Source: Shimia sp040225985
Lineage (GTDB): Bacteria; Pseudomonadota; Alphaproteobacteria; Rhodobacterales; Rhodobacteraceae
Assembly (NCBI RefSeq): GCF_040225985.1
Contig: NZ_JBBPEU010000002.1
Location: 496,001-560,000, forward strand
DNA length: 64,000 bases
Direction: 5' to 3'
Shown here: piece by piece, positions 1-7,264 of the stretch
Position numbering within the stretch: the first letter of the stretch is position 1
Layout: every line of letters begins with the position of its first letter
The notes under the pieces: model-generated
Told to the model about the DNA's origin: nothing
What the model saw: only the letters and a program-made list of their open reading frames with translations
The model's database searches: none
Translations under genes and position numbers: made by a program

Positions 1-1
1 T

Positions 2-769
2 CGCTTTACCTCGGTCGAGTACTTTGTCGGCACAAATGTCGCGGACAGCTTTGTTCTTGGGTCCGAGGACAATCGCGTGCACGGGCTGGACGGGGATGAT
101 TTCATCGACACCGGCAACGGCAACGACACCCTGATCGGCGGGGCCGGACGTGACTTCCTGCACGGCGGCGACGGCAACGATACCGCGCTTTACATCACAT
201 CGGACGCGGGCGTCACGATCAACATGCAGATCGGTGGCAACAGTGGCGGTCACGCCGAAGGCGACACGCTCAGCTGGATCGAGAACGTCACGGGATCAGC
301 CTTTGACGACAGCTTGACGGGCGACCGGCTCGGGAACAGGTTGGCGGGGCATGACGGCGATGACACCCTTGCAGGCGGGGCCGGGGCCGATACGCTGCGC
401 GGCGGGGATGGTGCGGACAGTTTCGTCTTTGTCCCCCGCGCGGAAAACACGACCCAGCAGGGCGCGGAAAACCTCGCGCTGACCAGCTACATCACCCTGG
501 ACCGCGACCTGATCATGGACTTCCAAAGGGGCAGCGACACACTGGTCTTCGCGCTGGATTACCTGGGGGCGCTGCAAAACACAAATTCCGTGGCCGATCT
601 GGGCCTGACGTCTGAAACCGATGCGGCTTTTGCCTTTTACAGGGGCAACCTGTTCCATGTCAGCTATGCCGACGCGGGCGCCTTTGCCAACGGAGTTGTC
701 GACGTGCAGCATCTTGCACGGCTGCATGGGATCGACAGGCTCGACATCACCGACTTTACGTTTGTCTGA
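2..769 (+). CDS. RTX (hemolysin-type calcium-binding) secreted protein, C-terminal part
   Basis: The reading frame is open from the first bases of the window, so the true start lies upstream and only about 255 C-terminal residues are visible. It carries glycine/aspartate nonapeptide repeats (for example DGDDFIDTGNGNDTLIGGAG and HDGDDTLAGGAGADTLRGG), the Ca2+-binding beta-roll of proteins exported by type I secretion. A non-repeat tail of about 110 residues follows, ending in an aliphatic/aromatic DFTFV terminus, as is usual for an uncleaved type I secretion signal. The target or enzymatic role would be encoded upstream and cannot be judged here. The gene converges on pntB and shares a bidirectional terminator with it. 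A GTG at 77 could be mistaken for the start, but in-frame RTX-like sequence continues before it. Confidence 0.85.
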   Translation, partial: RFTSVEYFVGTNVADSFVLGSEDNRVHGLDGDDFIDTGNGNDTLIGGAGRDFLHGGDGNDTALYITSDAGVTINMQIGGNSGGHAEGDTLSWIENVTGSAFDDSLTGDRLGNRLAGHDGDDTLAGGAGADTLRGGDGADSFVFVPRAENTTQQGAENLALTSYITLDRDLIMDFQRGSDTLVFALDYLGALQNTNSVADLGLTSETDAAFAFYRGNLFHVSYADAGAFANGVVDVQHLARLHGIDRLDITDFTFV

Positions 770-804
770 TCTGGAGCAGCCGACAGGGCAGTGTACCGGA
801 ATCC

Positions 805-841
805 AAAAAGCCCCGCAGATACGCGGGGCTTTTCGTTTTTT
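805..841. terminator. Bidirectional Rho-independent terminator
   Basis: A 7-bp GC stem (GCCCCGC at 810-816 with GCGGGGC at 823-829) and a 6-nt loop are flanked by an A-run on the left and a T-rich run on the right. The element can therefore end transcription of the RTX gene (plus strand) and of pntAB (minus strand). Confidence 0.85.
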
Positions 842-857
842 CAGCTCTGACCGACGA

Positions 858-2300
858 TCAGTCAACCATGGTCAGCAGGGTATCCAGCGATTGCTTCGCA
901 TCGCCATAGAACATGCGCGTGTTGTCCTTGAAGAACAGCGGGTTCTCGATGCCCGAATACCCGGTGCCCTGACCACGCTTCGACACGAAGACCTGCTTGG
1001 CTTTCCAGCACTCCAGAACCGGCATTCCGGCGATGGGGCTGTTGGGGTCTTCCTGTGCGGCCGGGTTCACGATGTCGTTCGAGCCGATCACGATGGCGAC
1101 GTCCGTCTCCGGGAAGTCGTCATTGATCTCGTCCATCTCCATCACGATGTCATAGGGTACCTTGGCTTCGGCCAGAAGCACGTTCATGTGGCCCGGCAGA
1201 CGCCCCGCAACGGGGTGGATCGCAAAGCGCACGTTCTTGCCCTTGGCCCGCAGGCGGCGGGTCAGTTCGGCCACGTTCTGCTGTGCCTGCGCAACCGCCA
1301 TACCGTAACCCGGGATGATGATAACGCTGTCTGCTTCGTCCAGCGCAGTCGCCACCCCCTCGGCGTCGATGGCGATCTGTTCGCCTTCAACTTCCATGGC
1401 AGGACCGGTGGTGCCGCCAAAGCCGCCCAGGATCACACTGATGAACGACCGGTTCATCGCCTTACACATGATGTAGGACAGGATCGCACCCGACGAACCC
1501 ACAAGCGCACCAACCACGATCAGCAGATCGTTGCCCAGCGAGAAGCCGATCGCGGCCGCGGCCCAACCCGAATACGAGTTCAGCATCGACACAACCACCG
1601 GCATGTCGGCGCCGCCGATGCCCATGATCAGGTGATAGCCGATGAACAGCGCAGCGATGGTCAGGATCAGCAGCGGCAGGAAGCCACCGGTGTTCAGGTA
1701 CCAGATCAGGCAAAGCAGCGAGATGCCCGCCGCACCGGCATTCAGCATGTGACCGCCCGGCAGCTTTTCCGCAGCCGAGGTCACTTTGCCCGACAGTTTG
1801 CCATAGGCGATGACCGACCCGGTGAAGGTCACGGCCCCGATCCAAACGCCCAAGCTCAGTTCCACCAACAGGATATTGATCTCGACCGCCGATTTCTTGG
1901 CAATCAGTTGACCAAACGAGCCCAGTTCCTTAACGGCGTCGCTACCGGCCGCCACGGCAGCTGCCGCGTTGCCGATTTCGAAATGCGCATTGAAGCCTAC
2001 GAACACAGCCGCCAGACCGACCAGCGCGTGCATCCCTGCAACCAGTTCCGGCATCTGGGTCATTTCGACCTTGGAAGCCAGCTGATAGCCGATTACGCCA
2101 CCCGCAAGGATCAGCGGGATCGACAGCCACCACAGACCGGCACCAGGGCCAATCAGGGTTGCAAAAACCGCAATCGCCATGCCGACGATGCCATACCAAA
2201 CAGCGCGTTTCGCGCTTTCCTGACCCGACAGACCGCCGAGCGACAGGATGAAGAGGACAGCCGCAACAACGTAAGCGGCAGTGGTAAATCCGTATTCCAT
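858..2300 (-). CDS. pntB: NAD(P)+ transhydrogenase subunit beta
   Basis: PntB is the membrane and NADP(H)-binding subunit of the proton-translocating transhydrogenase, which uses the proton motive force to make NADPH from NADH. The 480-residue length matches the family. The N-terminal half is a series of hydrophobic segments, for example VVAAVLFILSLGGLSG at the start. The C-terminal domain III (from about residue 290) has the NADP-binding glycine-rich VIIIPGYGMAVAQAQ segment and the conserved GYSGIENPLFF and MFYGDAKQSL stretches. It starts 14 bases after pntA stops, so the two are one operon. NADPH production would serve biosynthesis and redox defence. The identification is secure. Confidence 0.97.
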   Translation of the reverse strand: MEYGFTTAAYVVAAVLFILSLGGLSGQESAKRAVWYGIVGMAIAVFATLIGPGAGLWWLSIPLILAGGVIGYQLASKVEMTQMPELVAGMHALVGLAAVFVGFNAHFEIGNAAAAVAAGSDAVKELGSFGQLIAKKSAVEINILLVELSLGVWIGAVTFTGSVIAYGKLSGKVTSAAEKLPGGHMLNAGAAGISLLCLIWYLNTGGFLPLLILTIAALFIGYHLIMGIGGADMPVVVSMLNSYSGWAAAAIGFSLGNDLLIVVGALVGSSGAILSYIMCKAMNRSFISVILGGFGGTTGPAMEVEGEQIAIDAEGVATALDEADSVIIIPGYGMAVAQAQQNVAELTRRLRAKGKNVRFAIHPVAGRLPGHMNVLLAEAKVPYDIVMEMDEINDDFPETDVAIVIGSNDIVNPAAQEDPNSPIAGMPVLECWKAKQVFVSKRGQGTGYSGIENPLFFKDNTRMFYGDAKQSLDTLLTMVD

Positions 2301-2314
2301 AATCCCCTAACTCC

Positions 2315-3886
2315 TTAAGATTTCTGGAACATGGCGAGCATGCGCCGCGTCACGAGGAAGCCGCCAAAGATGTTGATCCCAGCCATGAAGACCGAAAGCG
2401 CGGCCAGGAGGATCACAAGGAACGACCCCGAGCCGATCTGCATCAGCGCGCCCAGAATGATGATCGACGAGATCGCGTTGGTCACGGCCATCAGCGGGGT
2501 GTGCAGCGAGTGCGACACGTTCCAGATGACCTGGAAGCCGACAAAGACCGCCAGAACGAACACGATGAAGTGCTGCATGAAGCTGGCAGGCGCGACAAGC
2601 CCGACCCCCAGCAACAACGCGCCGCCCACGGCCAGCAGGGTGACCTGCTGTTTGGTCTGCGCCTTGAACGCTGCGGCCTCTTGGGCCTTCTTCTCTTCCG
2701 GGGTCAGTTCCTTGACCTCGGGTTTCTTCTGCGCCGCGATGGCCTGCACTTTCGGCGGCGGCGGCGGGAAGGTGATCTCGCCTTCAAACGTCACGGTTGC
2801 GCCACGGATGACGTCGTCTTCCATGTCGTGATTGATCTGACCGTCCTTTTCAGGGGTCAGGTCGGTCATCATGTGACGGATGTTGGTGGCATAGAGCGAC
2901 GACGACTGTGCCGCCATGCGGCTCGGGAAGTCTGTATAACCGATAATGGTCACGCCGTTTTCGGTCACGATCTTCTCGTCGGCCACGGTCAGCTTACAGT
3001 TGCCGCCCTTTTCGGCTGCGAGGTCCACGATGACCGAGCCCGGTTTCATCGCTTCGACCATGTCCTTGGTCCAAAGCTCGGGCGCTTCACGGTTCGGGAT
3101 CAGCGCAGTGGTGATCACGATGTCCACTTCCGGTGCCAGTTCGCGGAACTTGGCCAGCTGTGCATTGCGGAACTCTTCCGACTGCACCGAGGCATAACCG
3201 CCGGTCGCCGCACCATCCTGCTGTTCTTCTTCGAAATCGAGGTACACGAACTCGGCGCCCATCGATTCGACCTGTTCGGCCACCTCGGGACGCACGTCGA
3301 ACGCATAGGTGATCGCACCCAGCGAGGTCGATGTCCCGATCGCAGCCAGACCGGCCACACCGGCACCTACAACCAGAACTTTCGCCGGGGGTACTTTACC
3401 TGCCGCGGTGATCTGACCGGTGAAGAAGCGGCCAAAGTTGTTGCCTGCCTCGATCACGGCACGATAACCCGCGATGTTTGCCATCGAAGACAGCGCGTCC
3501 ATCTTCTGAGCACGGGAAATACGCGGCACCATTTCCATGGCGATCACGTTCGCGCCCTTGGCCTTGGCAGTCTCCATCCCGGCGTCGTTGCCTGCAGGAT
3601 TGAAGAACGAAATCAGGGTCTTGCCTTTGGCAAGCCGCTTCAGTTCCGCGTCATTGGGCTGACGCACCTTGGCAATGATATCCGCGGTTTTCCACAGCGC
3701 AGCGGCGGTCTTGACGACCTCGACACCGGCGGCTTCGTAATCCGCGTCTGCAAACCCGGCCTTGGCGCCTGCGCCGGCCTCGATTGCACATTCGTAGCCC
3801 AGTTTCTGAAGTTGTTTGGCCGAGTCCGGAGTCATCGCGACCCGGTTCTCGCCGTCAAACACCTCTTTTGGCGTTCCGATTTTCAC
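2315..3886 (-). CDS. pntA: NAD(P)+ transhydrogenase subunit alpha (fused, GTG start)
   Basis: PntA supplies the NAD(H)-binding domain I and four transmembrane helices of transhydrogenase. It has the RISRAQKMDALSS loop (about residues 122-134), the Rossmann GAGVAGL motif (174-180), a proline-rich and charged linker (about 375-410), and hydrophobic C-terminal helices. At 523 residues this is the undivided alpha subunit, in contrast to organisms that split it into PntAA and PntAB. The start is GTG at 3886, preceded by AGGAAAG. No alternative in-frame ATG gives the conserved KIGTPKE N-terminus. The upstream region has a dyad and an AT-rich stretch that probably form the operon promoter. Confidence 0.97.
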   Translation of the reverse strand: MKIGTPKEVFDGENRVAMTPDSAKQLQKLGYECAIEAGAGAKAGFADADYEAAGVEVVKTAAALWKTADIIAKVRQPNDAELKRLAKGKTLISFFNPAGNDAGMETAKAKGANVIAMEMVPRISRAQKMDALSSMANIAGYRAVIEAGNNFGRFFTGQITAAGKVPPAKVLVVGAGVAGLAAIGTSTSLGAITYAFDVRPEVAEQVESMGAEFVYLDFEEEQQDGAATGGYASVQSEEFRNAQLAKFRELAPEVDIVITTALIPNREAPELWTKDMVEAMKPGSVIVDLAAEKGGNCKLTVADEKIVTENGVTIIGYTDFPSRMAAQSSSLYATNIRHMMTDLTPEKDGQINHDMEDDVIRGATVTFEGEITFPPPPPKVQAIAAQKKPEVKELTPEEKKAQEAAAFKAQTKQQVTLLAVGGALLLGVGLVAPASFMQHFIVFVLAVFVGFQVIWNVSHSLHTPLMAVTNAISSIIILGALMQIGSGSFLVILLAALSVFMAGINIFGGFLVTRRMLAMFQKS

Positions 3887-3925
3887 CTTTCCTATCCCCC
3901 TAGTTCTAAGAGCAATATTATTTCA

Positions 3926-3947
3926 CGCAAGCCATGCTGCACTTGCG
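3926..3947 (-). promoter_or_regulatory. Dyad and repeat in the pntAB promoter region
   Basis: CGCAAG (3926-3931) and CTTGCG (3942-3947) form a perfect 6-bp inverted repeat around a 10-nt centre. The 9-mer ATGCTGCAC occurs inside it (3934-3942) and again at 3970-3978. On the minus strand an AT-rich AATAATATT stretch lies just downstream and could be the -10 region of pntA. The arrangement suggests a transcription-factor site beside the promoter. The regulator is unknown. Confidence 0.35.
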
Positions 3948-4021
3948 AAAAGTTTTAACGCCGTCCTTAATGCTGCACAAGCAAAAGGACAGAACGTCCG
4001 TAGTTCTACGCCGCAACGTCA

Positions 4022-4474
4022 TCACACCCACCGCCGTGTTTTCTGGCAATAGCGAGCAAAATCGGCACGAAACTTGATCCGCAGCCGGTTTTCCTCGGGA
4101 ATGATAAAGCGTTTTTCCAGGATCCAGACAAAGATCGGCACCAGCGGCAAAGCCAGCACCGCATCCCAGAACAGGATCAACCCCGCCAGCACCATCACGT
4201 CCCCGACATAGATCGGGTTCCGGCTGCGGGTGTAAATGCCGGTGGTCACCAGATGGTCGGCCTCCTGATGCGGCATGATGGTGGTTTTCATCCGGCGCAT
4301 CTCGTAGACAGCCAGCGCCATCAGAACGAGACCACCACCGACCAGAAGCCCCCCCAGCAGATCGGCCCAGACAGGACCAAAGGACAGCCCCATCGGATAA
4401 TACGTGACCTGCAACCGCGCAATTACAAGCGCGGCGACAAGCCATACAGGGGGGAGATCAATCACGTTCTTCAT
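4022..4474 (-). CDS. Isoprenylcysteine carboxyl methyltransferase-like membrane methyltransferase
   Basis: This is a 150-residue protein with hydrophobic segments near residues 8-25, 37-56 and 95-120. It carries the ICMT/phospholipid-methyltransferase signature GIYTRSRNPIYVG and the C-terminal EE...R.KF..Y motif (PEENRLRIKFRADFARYC). Bacterial members of this family are S-adenosylmethionine-dependent membrane methyltransferases whose substrates are mostly unknown. The start at 4474 (MKNVIDLPP) is chosen because it makes an ATGA overlap with the rhodanese stop codon, which implies translational coupling. A longer reading starting at 4504 would overlap that gene further. The substrate cannot be inferred from sequence. 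Confidence 0.8.
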   Translation of the reverse strand: MKNVIDLPPVWLVAALVIARLQVTYYPMGLSFGPVWADLLGGLLVGGGLVLMALAVYEMRRMKTTIMPHQEADHLVTTGIYTRSRNPIYVGDVMVLAGLILFWDAVLALPLVPIFVWILEKRFIIPEENRLRIKFRADFARYCQKTRRWV

Positions 4475-4890
4475 TCCGGTCGATACGCCCCGTCCACCAG
4501 CCAACCCTGAAAACCGGACTGCATCACCAAAACGTTGGTCCGCCCCATCACGCGGGCCGCAAAGGCCGCCTGCGAGGACCGCACACCGGTGTCACAGAAC
4601 AGCACCACCATGCCGGCCTCGGGAAGCTCGGCAAGGCGCCCCGGCACCTCGCGCCAGTCGATATTGACCGCGCCCTTGATGGTGGCCGTCGCATGGCTAT
4701 CGGGGCTGCGTACGTCCACGAAGAAAACATCGTTGAACACGTCTTCAGTCAGCTGTTGCGGCAGGATGATGCCCTCGGCCTCGGTGGCAAAATCCATGTA
4801 GCCGACAATGGCATCTGCCACGGCGTCTTCCTCTGCGACCACGGGGGACGCAAGACAGGCAGCCAACAGAACAGGCACGAGACGTTTCAT
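4471..4890 (-). CDS. Exported single-domain rhodanese
   Basis: This is a 139-residue protein with a Sec signal peptide (MKRLVPVLLAACLASPVVA) and one rhodanese domain. The active-site loop is CDTGVRS, with Cys99 as the expected persulfide-carrying residue. The conserved VDVRSPDSH at about residue 58 and GFQGWLVDGAYRP at the C-terminus complete the fold. Such periplasmic sulfurtransferases move sulfane sulfur or act on thiols. The start at 4890 is preceded by AAAGGAGA. A longer in-frame reading to 4980 would bury the signal peptide. The gene sits between a degenerate metallo-beta-lactamase-fold protein and a membrane methyltransferase, suggesting a small periplasmic operon. The physiological acceptor is unknown. 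Confidence 0.88.
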   Translation of the reverse strand: MKRLVPVLLAACLASPVVAEEDAVADAIVGYMDFATEAEGIILPQQLTEDVFNDVFFVDVRSPDSHATATIKGAVNIDWREVPGRLAELPEAGMVVLFCDTGVRSSQAAFAARVMGRTNVLVMQSGFQGWLVDGAYRPE

Positions 4891-5000
4891 GCAATCTCCT
4901 TTAGCGACGTTTTCAAATCCTGCAACGTCGCATTTTGCCACGAGGGGAAAAAGGGACAGAGTGTCTACCCTATCCCACAATCAGGAACGGTGTTTCGACG

Positions 5001-5960
5001 TTATTCCCATTCCATCTCTTCAAAAACGCGGCCCGCGTTCTTGGTGGCCAGCTCTTCAAAAGTGTCAAGATTGCGCCAGCGTTCCTGATCGACATAGTAA
5101 GCCCCGGCCAGATCACCGCCTTCGTCGATATGCGCGCCGATCTTTTCTCGCAGGTCTCTGAGGTAGTCCACCGTATAGCGGCGCACCTGCGCGAGGTTGG
5201 TCGGATGCCCGTGACCCGGGATCACATAGGTCGGGTTGAGGGGTTCCATCTTTTCTTCCCACGTTTCGATCCAGCAGCTTGTGCAGATGCCTTCGAAAAT
5301 CGGCAGCATACGTTCGTGAAAGGCGATGTCCCCGGCAATCAGCATGTCCCATTGCGGCAGCCAGACCTGTGCGTCGCCCGGGTCATGCGAGGGACCCATA
5401 TACATCACGTGAATGTCCACGCCGCCGAGGGTGAGCTTGTATTCGTCCTCAAACGACAGGTTCGGGGTCACGACACGGGTGCCCTCAGCCTTGTCGCGGT
5501 TATAGCGCTGCATCCCCTGGAAAATGAAATCCGCATCTTCGGTAAAAGCGGCGATGGCATCGACATGGGCCAGGATATCCACCCCCTGATCGACCCAATA
5601 GGAGTTGCCGAGCATGGCATGCCCCTGCCCGTTCTCGTTGATCACCAGCACGACGGGTTGATCGGTGACAGTCTTGATCTCGTCATGCAGCGCCTTGGCC
5701 AGCCGGGCCGACGCCCCGCCATTAATGACGACAACACCTTCGTCGGTGACGATGAAGGACAGGTTGTTATTGTGGCCCGAGTTTTCATAGGTCGGCGGCG
5801 CGGTGGCGCCGATCGCAGACCAGACATGCGGGATCACCTCGACCGGTTTGGAGTAAAGTTCGGATTGCGGATACTGGTCCGCGATATCTTCACTGGCTTG
5901 TGCAATGCCGGTTGCGGCGAGAAATGCAGCGGCCGCGAGTGTTGCAAATCGAGTCATCAA
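5001..5960 (-). CDS. Exported metallo-beta-lactamase-fold protein with degenerate metal site
   Basis: This is a 319-residue protein with a Sec signal peptide (cleavage around AQA-SE, residue 22) and an MBL fold. The later metal-ligand positions are present: His192 in MGPSHDPGDAQVW, Asp211 in IAGDIAF and His250 in VIPGHGHPT. The first motif, normally THxHxDH, reads NENGQGHAMLG (residues 108-118), so by alignment all four of its residues are substituted. The family includes SoxH and the quinoprotein-relay-associated hydrolases, which often neighbour rhodanese genes. This context supports a redox or thiol-related periplasmic role, but catalysis may be altered or lost. The gap to the rhodanese gene is 110 bases. 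It is transcribed divergently from the SDR gene. Confidence 0.82.
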   Translation of the reverse strand: MMTRFATLAAAAFLAATGIAQASEDIADQYPQSELYSKPVEVIPHVWSAIGATAPPTYENSGHNNNLSFIVTDEGVVVINGGASARLAKALHDEIKTVTDQPVVLVINENGQGHAMLGNSYWVDQGVDILAHVDAIAAFTEDADFIFQGMQRYNRDKAEGTRVVTPNLSFEDEYKLTLGGVDIHVMYMGPSHDPGDAQVWLPQWDMLIAGDIAFHERMLPIFEGICTSCWIETWEEKMEPLNPTYVIPGHGHPTNLAQVRRYTVDYLRDLREKIGAHIDEGGDLAGAYYVDQERWRNLDTFEELATKNAGRVFEEMEWE

Positions 5961-6050
5961 AGGTCCTCCTCACAGGTGTTGGGAAAAGCAATAATCAACA
6001 AATTCGCAATTGTGAATGGGTAATAAAGTGACGGAACGGCGCACCTTGAA

Positions 6051-6068
6051 ACATACCCGTCGGTATGT
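6051..6068. promoter_or_regulatory. Palindromic operator in the SDR/MBL divergent promoter region
   Basis: ACATACC (6051-6057) and GGTATGT (6062-6068) form a perfect inverted repeat around a 4-nt centre, 28 bases before the SDR start codon. Size and symmetry are typical of a TetR-family repressor site. No regulator gene is encoded next to it in this window, so the regulator would act from elsewhere. Confidence 0.5.
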
Positions 6069-6096
6069 AGGGTGGTATCCAAACAGGGAGGATACC

Positions 6097-6849
6097 ATGC
6101 ACCTTAAAGGAAAACATGCACTTGTGACCGGTGGTGGCACCGGAATCGGTCTGGCCATTGCGCGCGCATTGGCCGACGCGGGTGCCGAGGTCACCATCAC
6201 GGGACGCCGCGCCGAGGTTTTGGAAAGCGTGGCCGGGAATGGGTTGCACGCGCTGCAAATGGACGTGAGCGACGAAGCGTCGGTGGTTGACGGCACCGCT
6301 GCTGCAGTCGCGGCACGGGGGCCGGTCCAGATCTGCGTCGCCAATGCGGGCGTCGCCGAGGGGCGGGCGTTGCACAAATCCTCGCTCGAGGAATGGCGCC
6401 ACATGATGGGTATCAATGTCGACGGGGCCTTCCTGACCATCCGGGAATCCCTGCGCAGCATGGTCAAGACCGATTGGGGCCGCGTAATCGGGGTGTCCTC
6501 GATTGCGGGGCTTCGGGGTTTGAAAGGCGCGCCGTGTTATTCAGCGTCGAAACATGCATTGAACGGCATGATCAAGGCGCTGTCCGCCGATTATGCGGGC
6601 ACGCCCTTTACCTTCAATTCGCTGTGCCCCGCCTATGTCGACACCGACATTATCGCCCGCAACGTCGACAGCATTTCGAAACGCGCCGGCGTGAGCGAGG
6701 CGGAAGCCCGCAAGATGATGGTCGGCGTCAACCCACATGGCCGCCTGATCACTTCGGAAGAGGTCGCTGAAGCCGCGATGTTCCTCTGCGCCCCCAATTC
6801 GGGCAGCATGAACGGGCAGACCATCCAGATTTCCGGCGGGGAAATGTAA
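6097..6849 (+). CDS. Short-chain dehydrogenase/reductase
   Basis: This is a 250-residue classical SDR. It has the cofactor-binding TGGGTGIG (residues 11-18), the structural NAG (83-85), and the catalytic Ser135, Tyr148 and Lys152 (SSIAG and YSASKHA). The acidic or basic determinant after beta-strand 2 (TGRR) suggests NADP(H) preference, but this is not certain. The C-terminus NGQTIQISGGEM matches 3-hydroxyacyl dehydrogenase and 3-hydroxybutyrate dehydrogenase-like members. The start at 6097 is preceded by GGGAGG. An upstream in-frame start (6016) would run through the palindromic operator and is rejected. It stands alone, with a strong stem-loop in its 3' region. The substrate is not predictable; an aromatic-acid or hydroxyacyl-CoA role is possible. 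Confidence 0.85.
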   Translation: MHLKGKHALVTGGGTGIGLAIARALADAGAEVTITGRRAEVLESVAGNGLHALQMDVSDEASVVDGTAAAVAARGPVQICVANAGVAEGRALHKSSLEEWRHMMGINVDGAFLTIRESLRSMVKTDWGRVIGVSSIAGLRGLKGAPCYSASKHALNGMIKALSADYAGTPFTFNSLCPAYVDTDIIARNVDSISKRAGVSEAEARKMMVGVNPHGRLITSEEVAEAAMFLCAPNSGSMNGQTIQISGGEM

Positions 6850-7264
6850 GGCCACCCGAATTCACACCTGGTTTCAGGGGGCAGATGATACGCTGCTTCC
6901 TGAAACTGGGGACGCGGGCCGCATTGTTCCGAAAACAGGAACAAAACCCGCATTTAGGCGCCATAAGGTGCCAGCTTTGCCACAATTGGATCACGCCATG
7001 CCGTCGCGGCGCAGCGCGACTTGGATCGTACAAGACTCTTTATGCCCCTGATTTTAATAAAATATTAACCCGGACACTCACCAAAACTGCCGCTGAAGGC
7101 GCTGATCCCAAACCCGAAACAATCGCCGCAATTTATCCCCAATTGATCACAATCCGACCCTGAAACAGCCCCACCTGCCCTGCACATTGTGCTGATCCGG
7201 CGGGAGTCCGCCTTCACTTTCGGACCGTTTGCATGAACGTGTCCGACGTACACGGGAAACGGCG
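6850..7264. other. Intergenic region with structured RNA elements and a CtrA box
   Basis: No gene is supported in these 415 bases. An 18-bp stem with four G-U pairs (6867-6884 with 6893-6910, 8-nt loop) follows the SDR stop codon on the plus strand, without a U-run. A second perfect 7-bp repeat, TTGTTCC/GGAACAA (6924-6944), is enclosed by GCGGG/CCCGC (6914-6951). Further on lies an AT-rich block with a TTAA-N7-TTAACC site, then the leader of the Hint/RTX gene. Confidence 0.6.
7054..7070 (+). promoter_or_regulatory. Putative CtrA-binding site
   Basis: TTAA at 7054-7057 and TTAACC at 7065-7070 are separated by exactly seven bases, the full consensus for the alphaproteobacterial response regulator CtrA. 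The site lies about 195 bases before the proposed start of the Hint/RTX gene, in an AT-rich block within GC-rich DNA. In Rhodobacterales CtrA is known to control motility, gene transfer agent and other non-essential functions. Confidence 0.55.

Noticed and set aside
621..3958. Long plus-strand open frames over pntB and pntA (621-2318, 2501-3958)
   Set aside because: They are antisense to strongly conserved genes, have His/Arg/Gln-rich translations with no recognisable domain, and arise from GC-rich third-position bias.
6924..6944. GTTCC...GGAAC repeat as a LexA/SOS box
   Set aside because: The alphaproteobacterial SOS box is a GTTC-N7-GTTC direct repeat; this is inverted and lies inside a larger hairpin with no SOS gene nearby.
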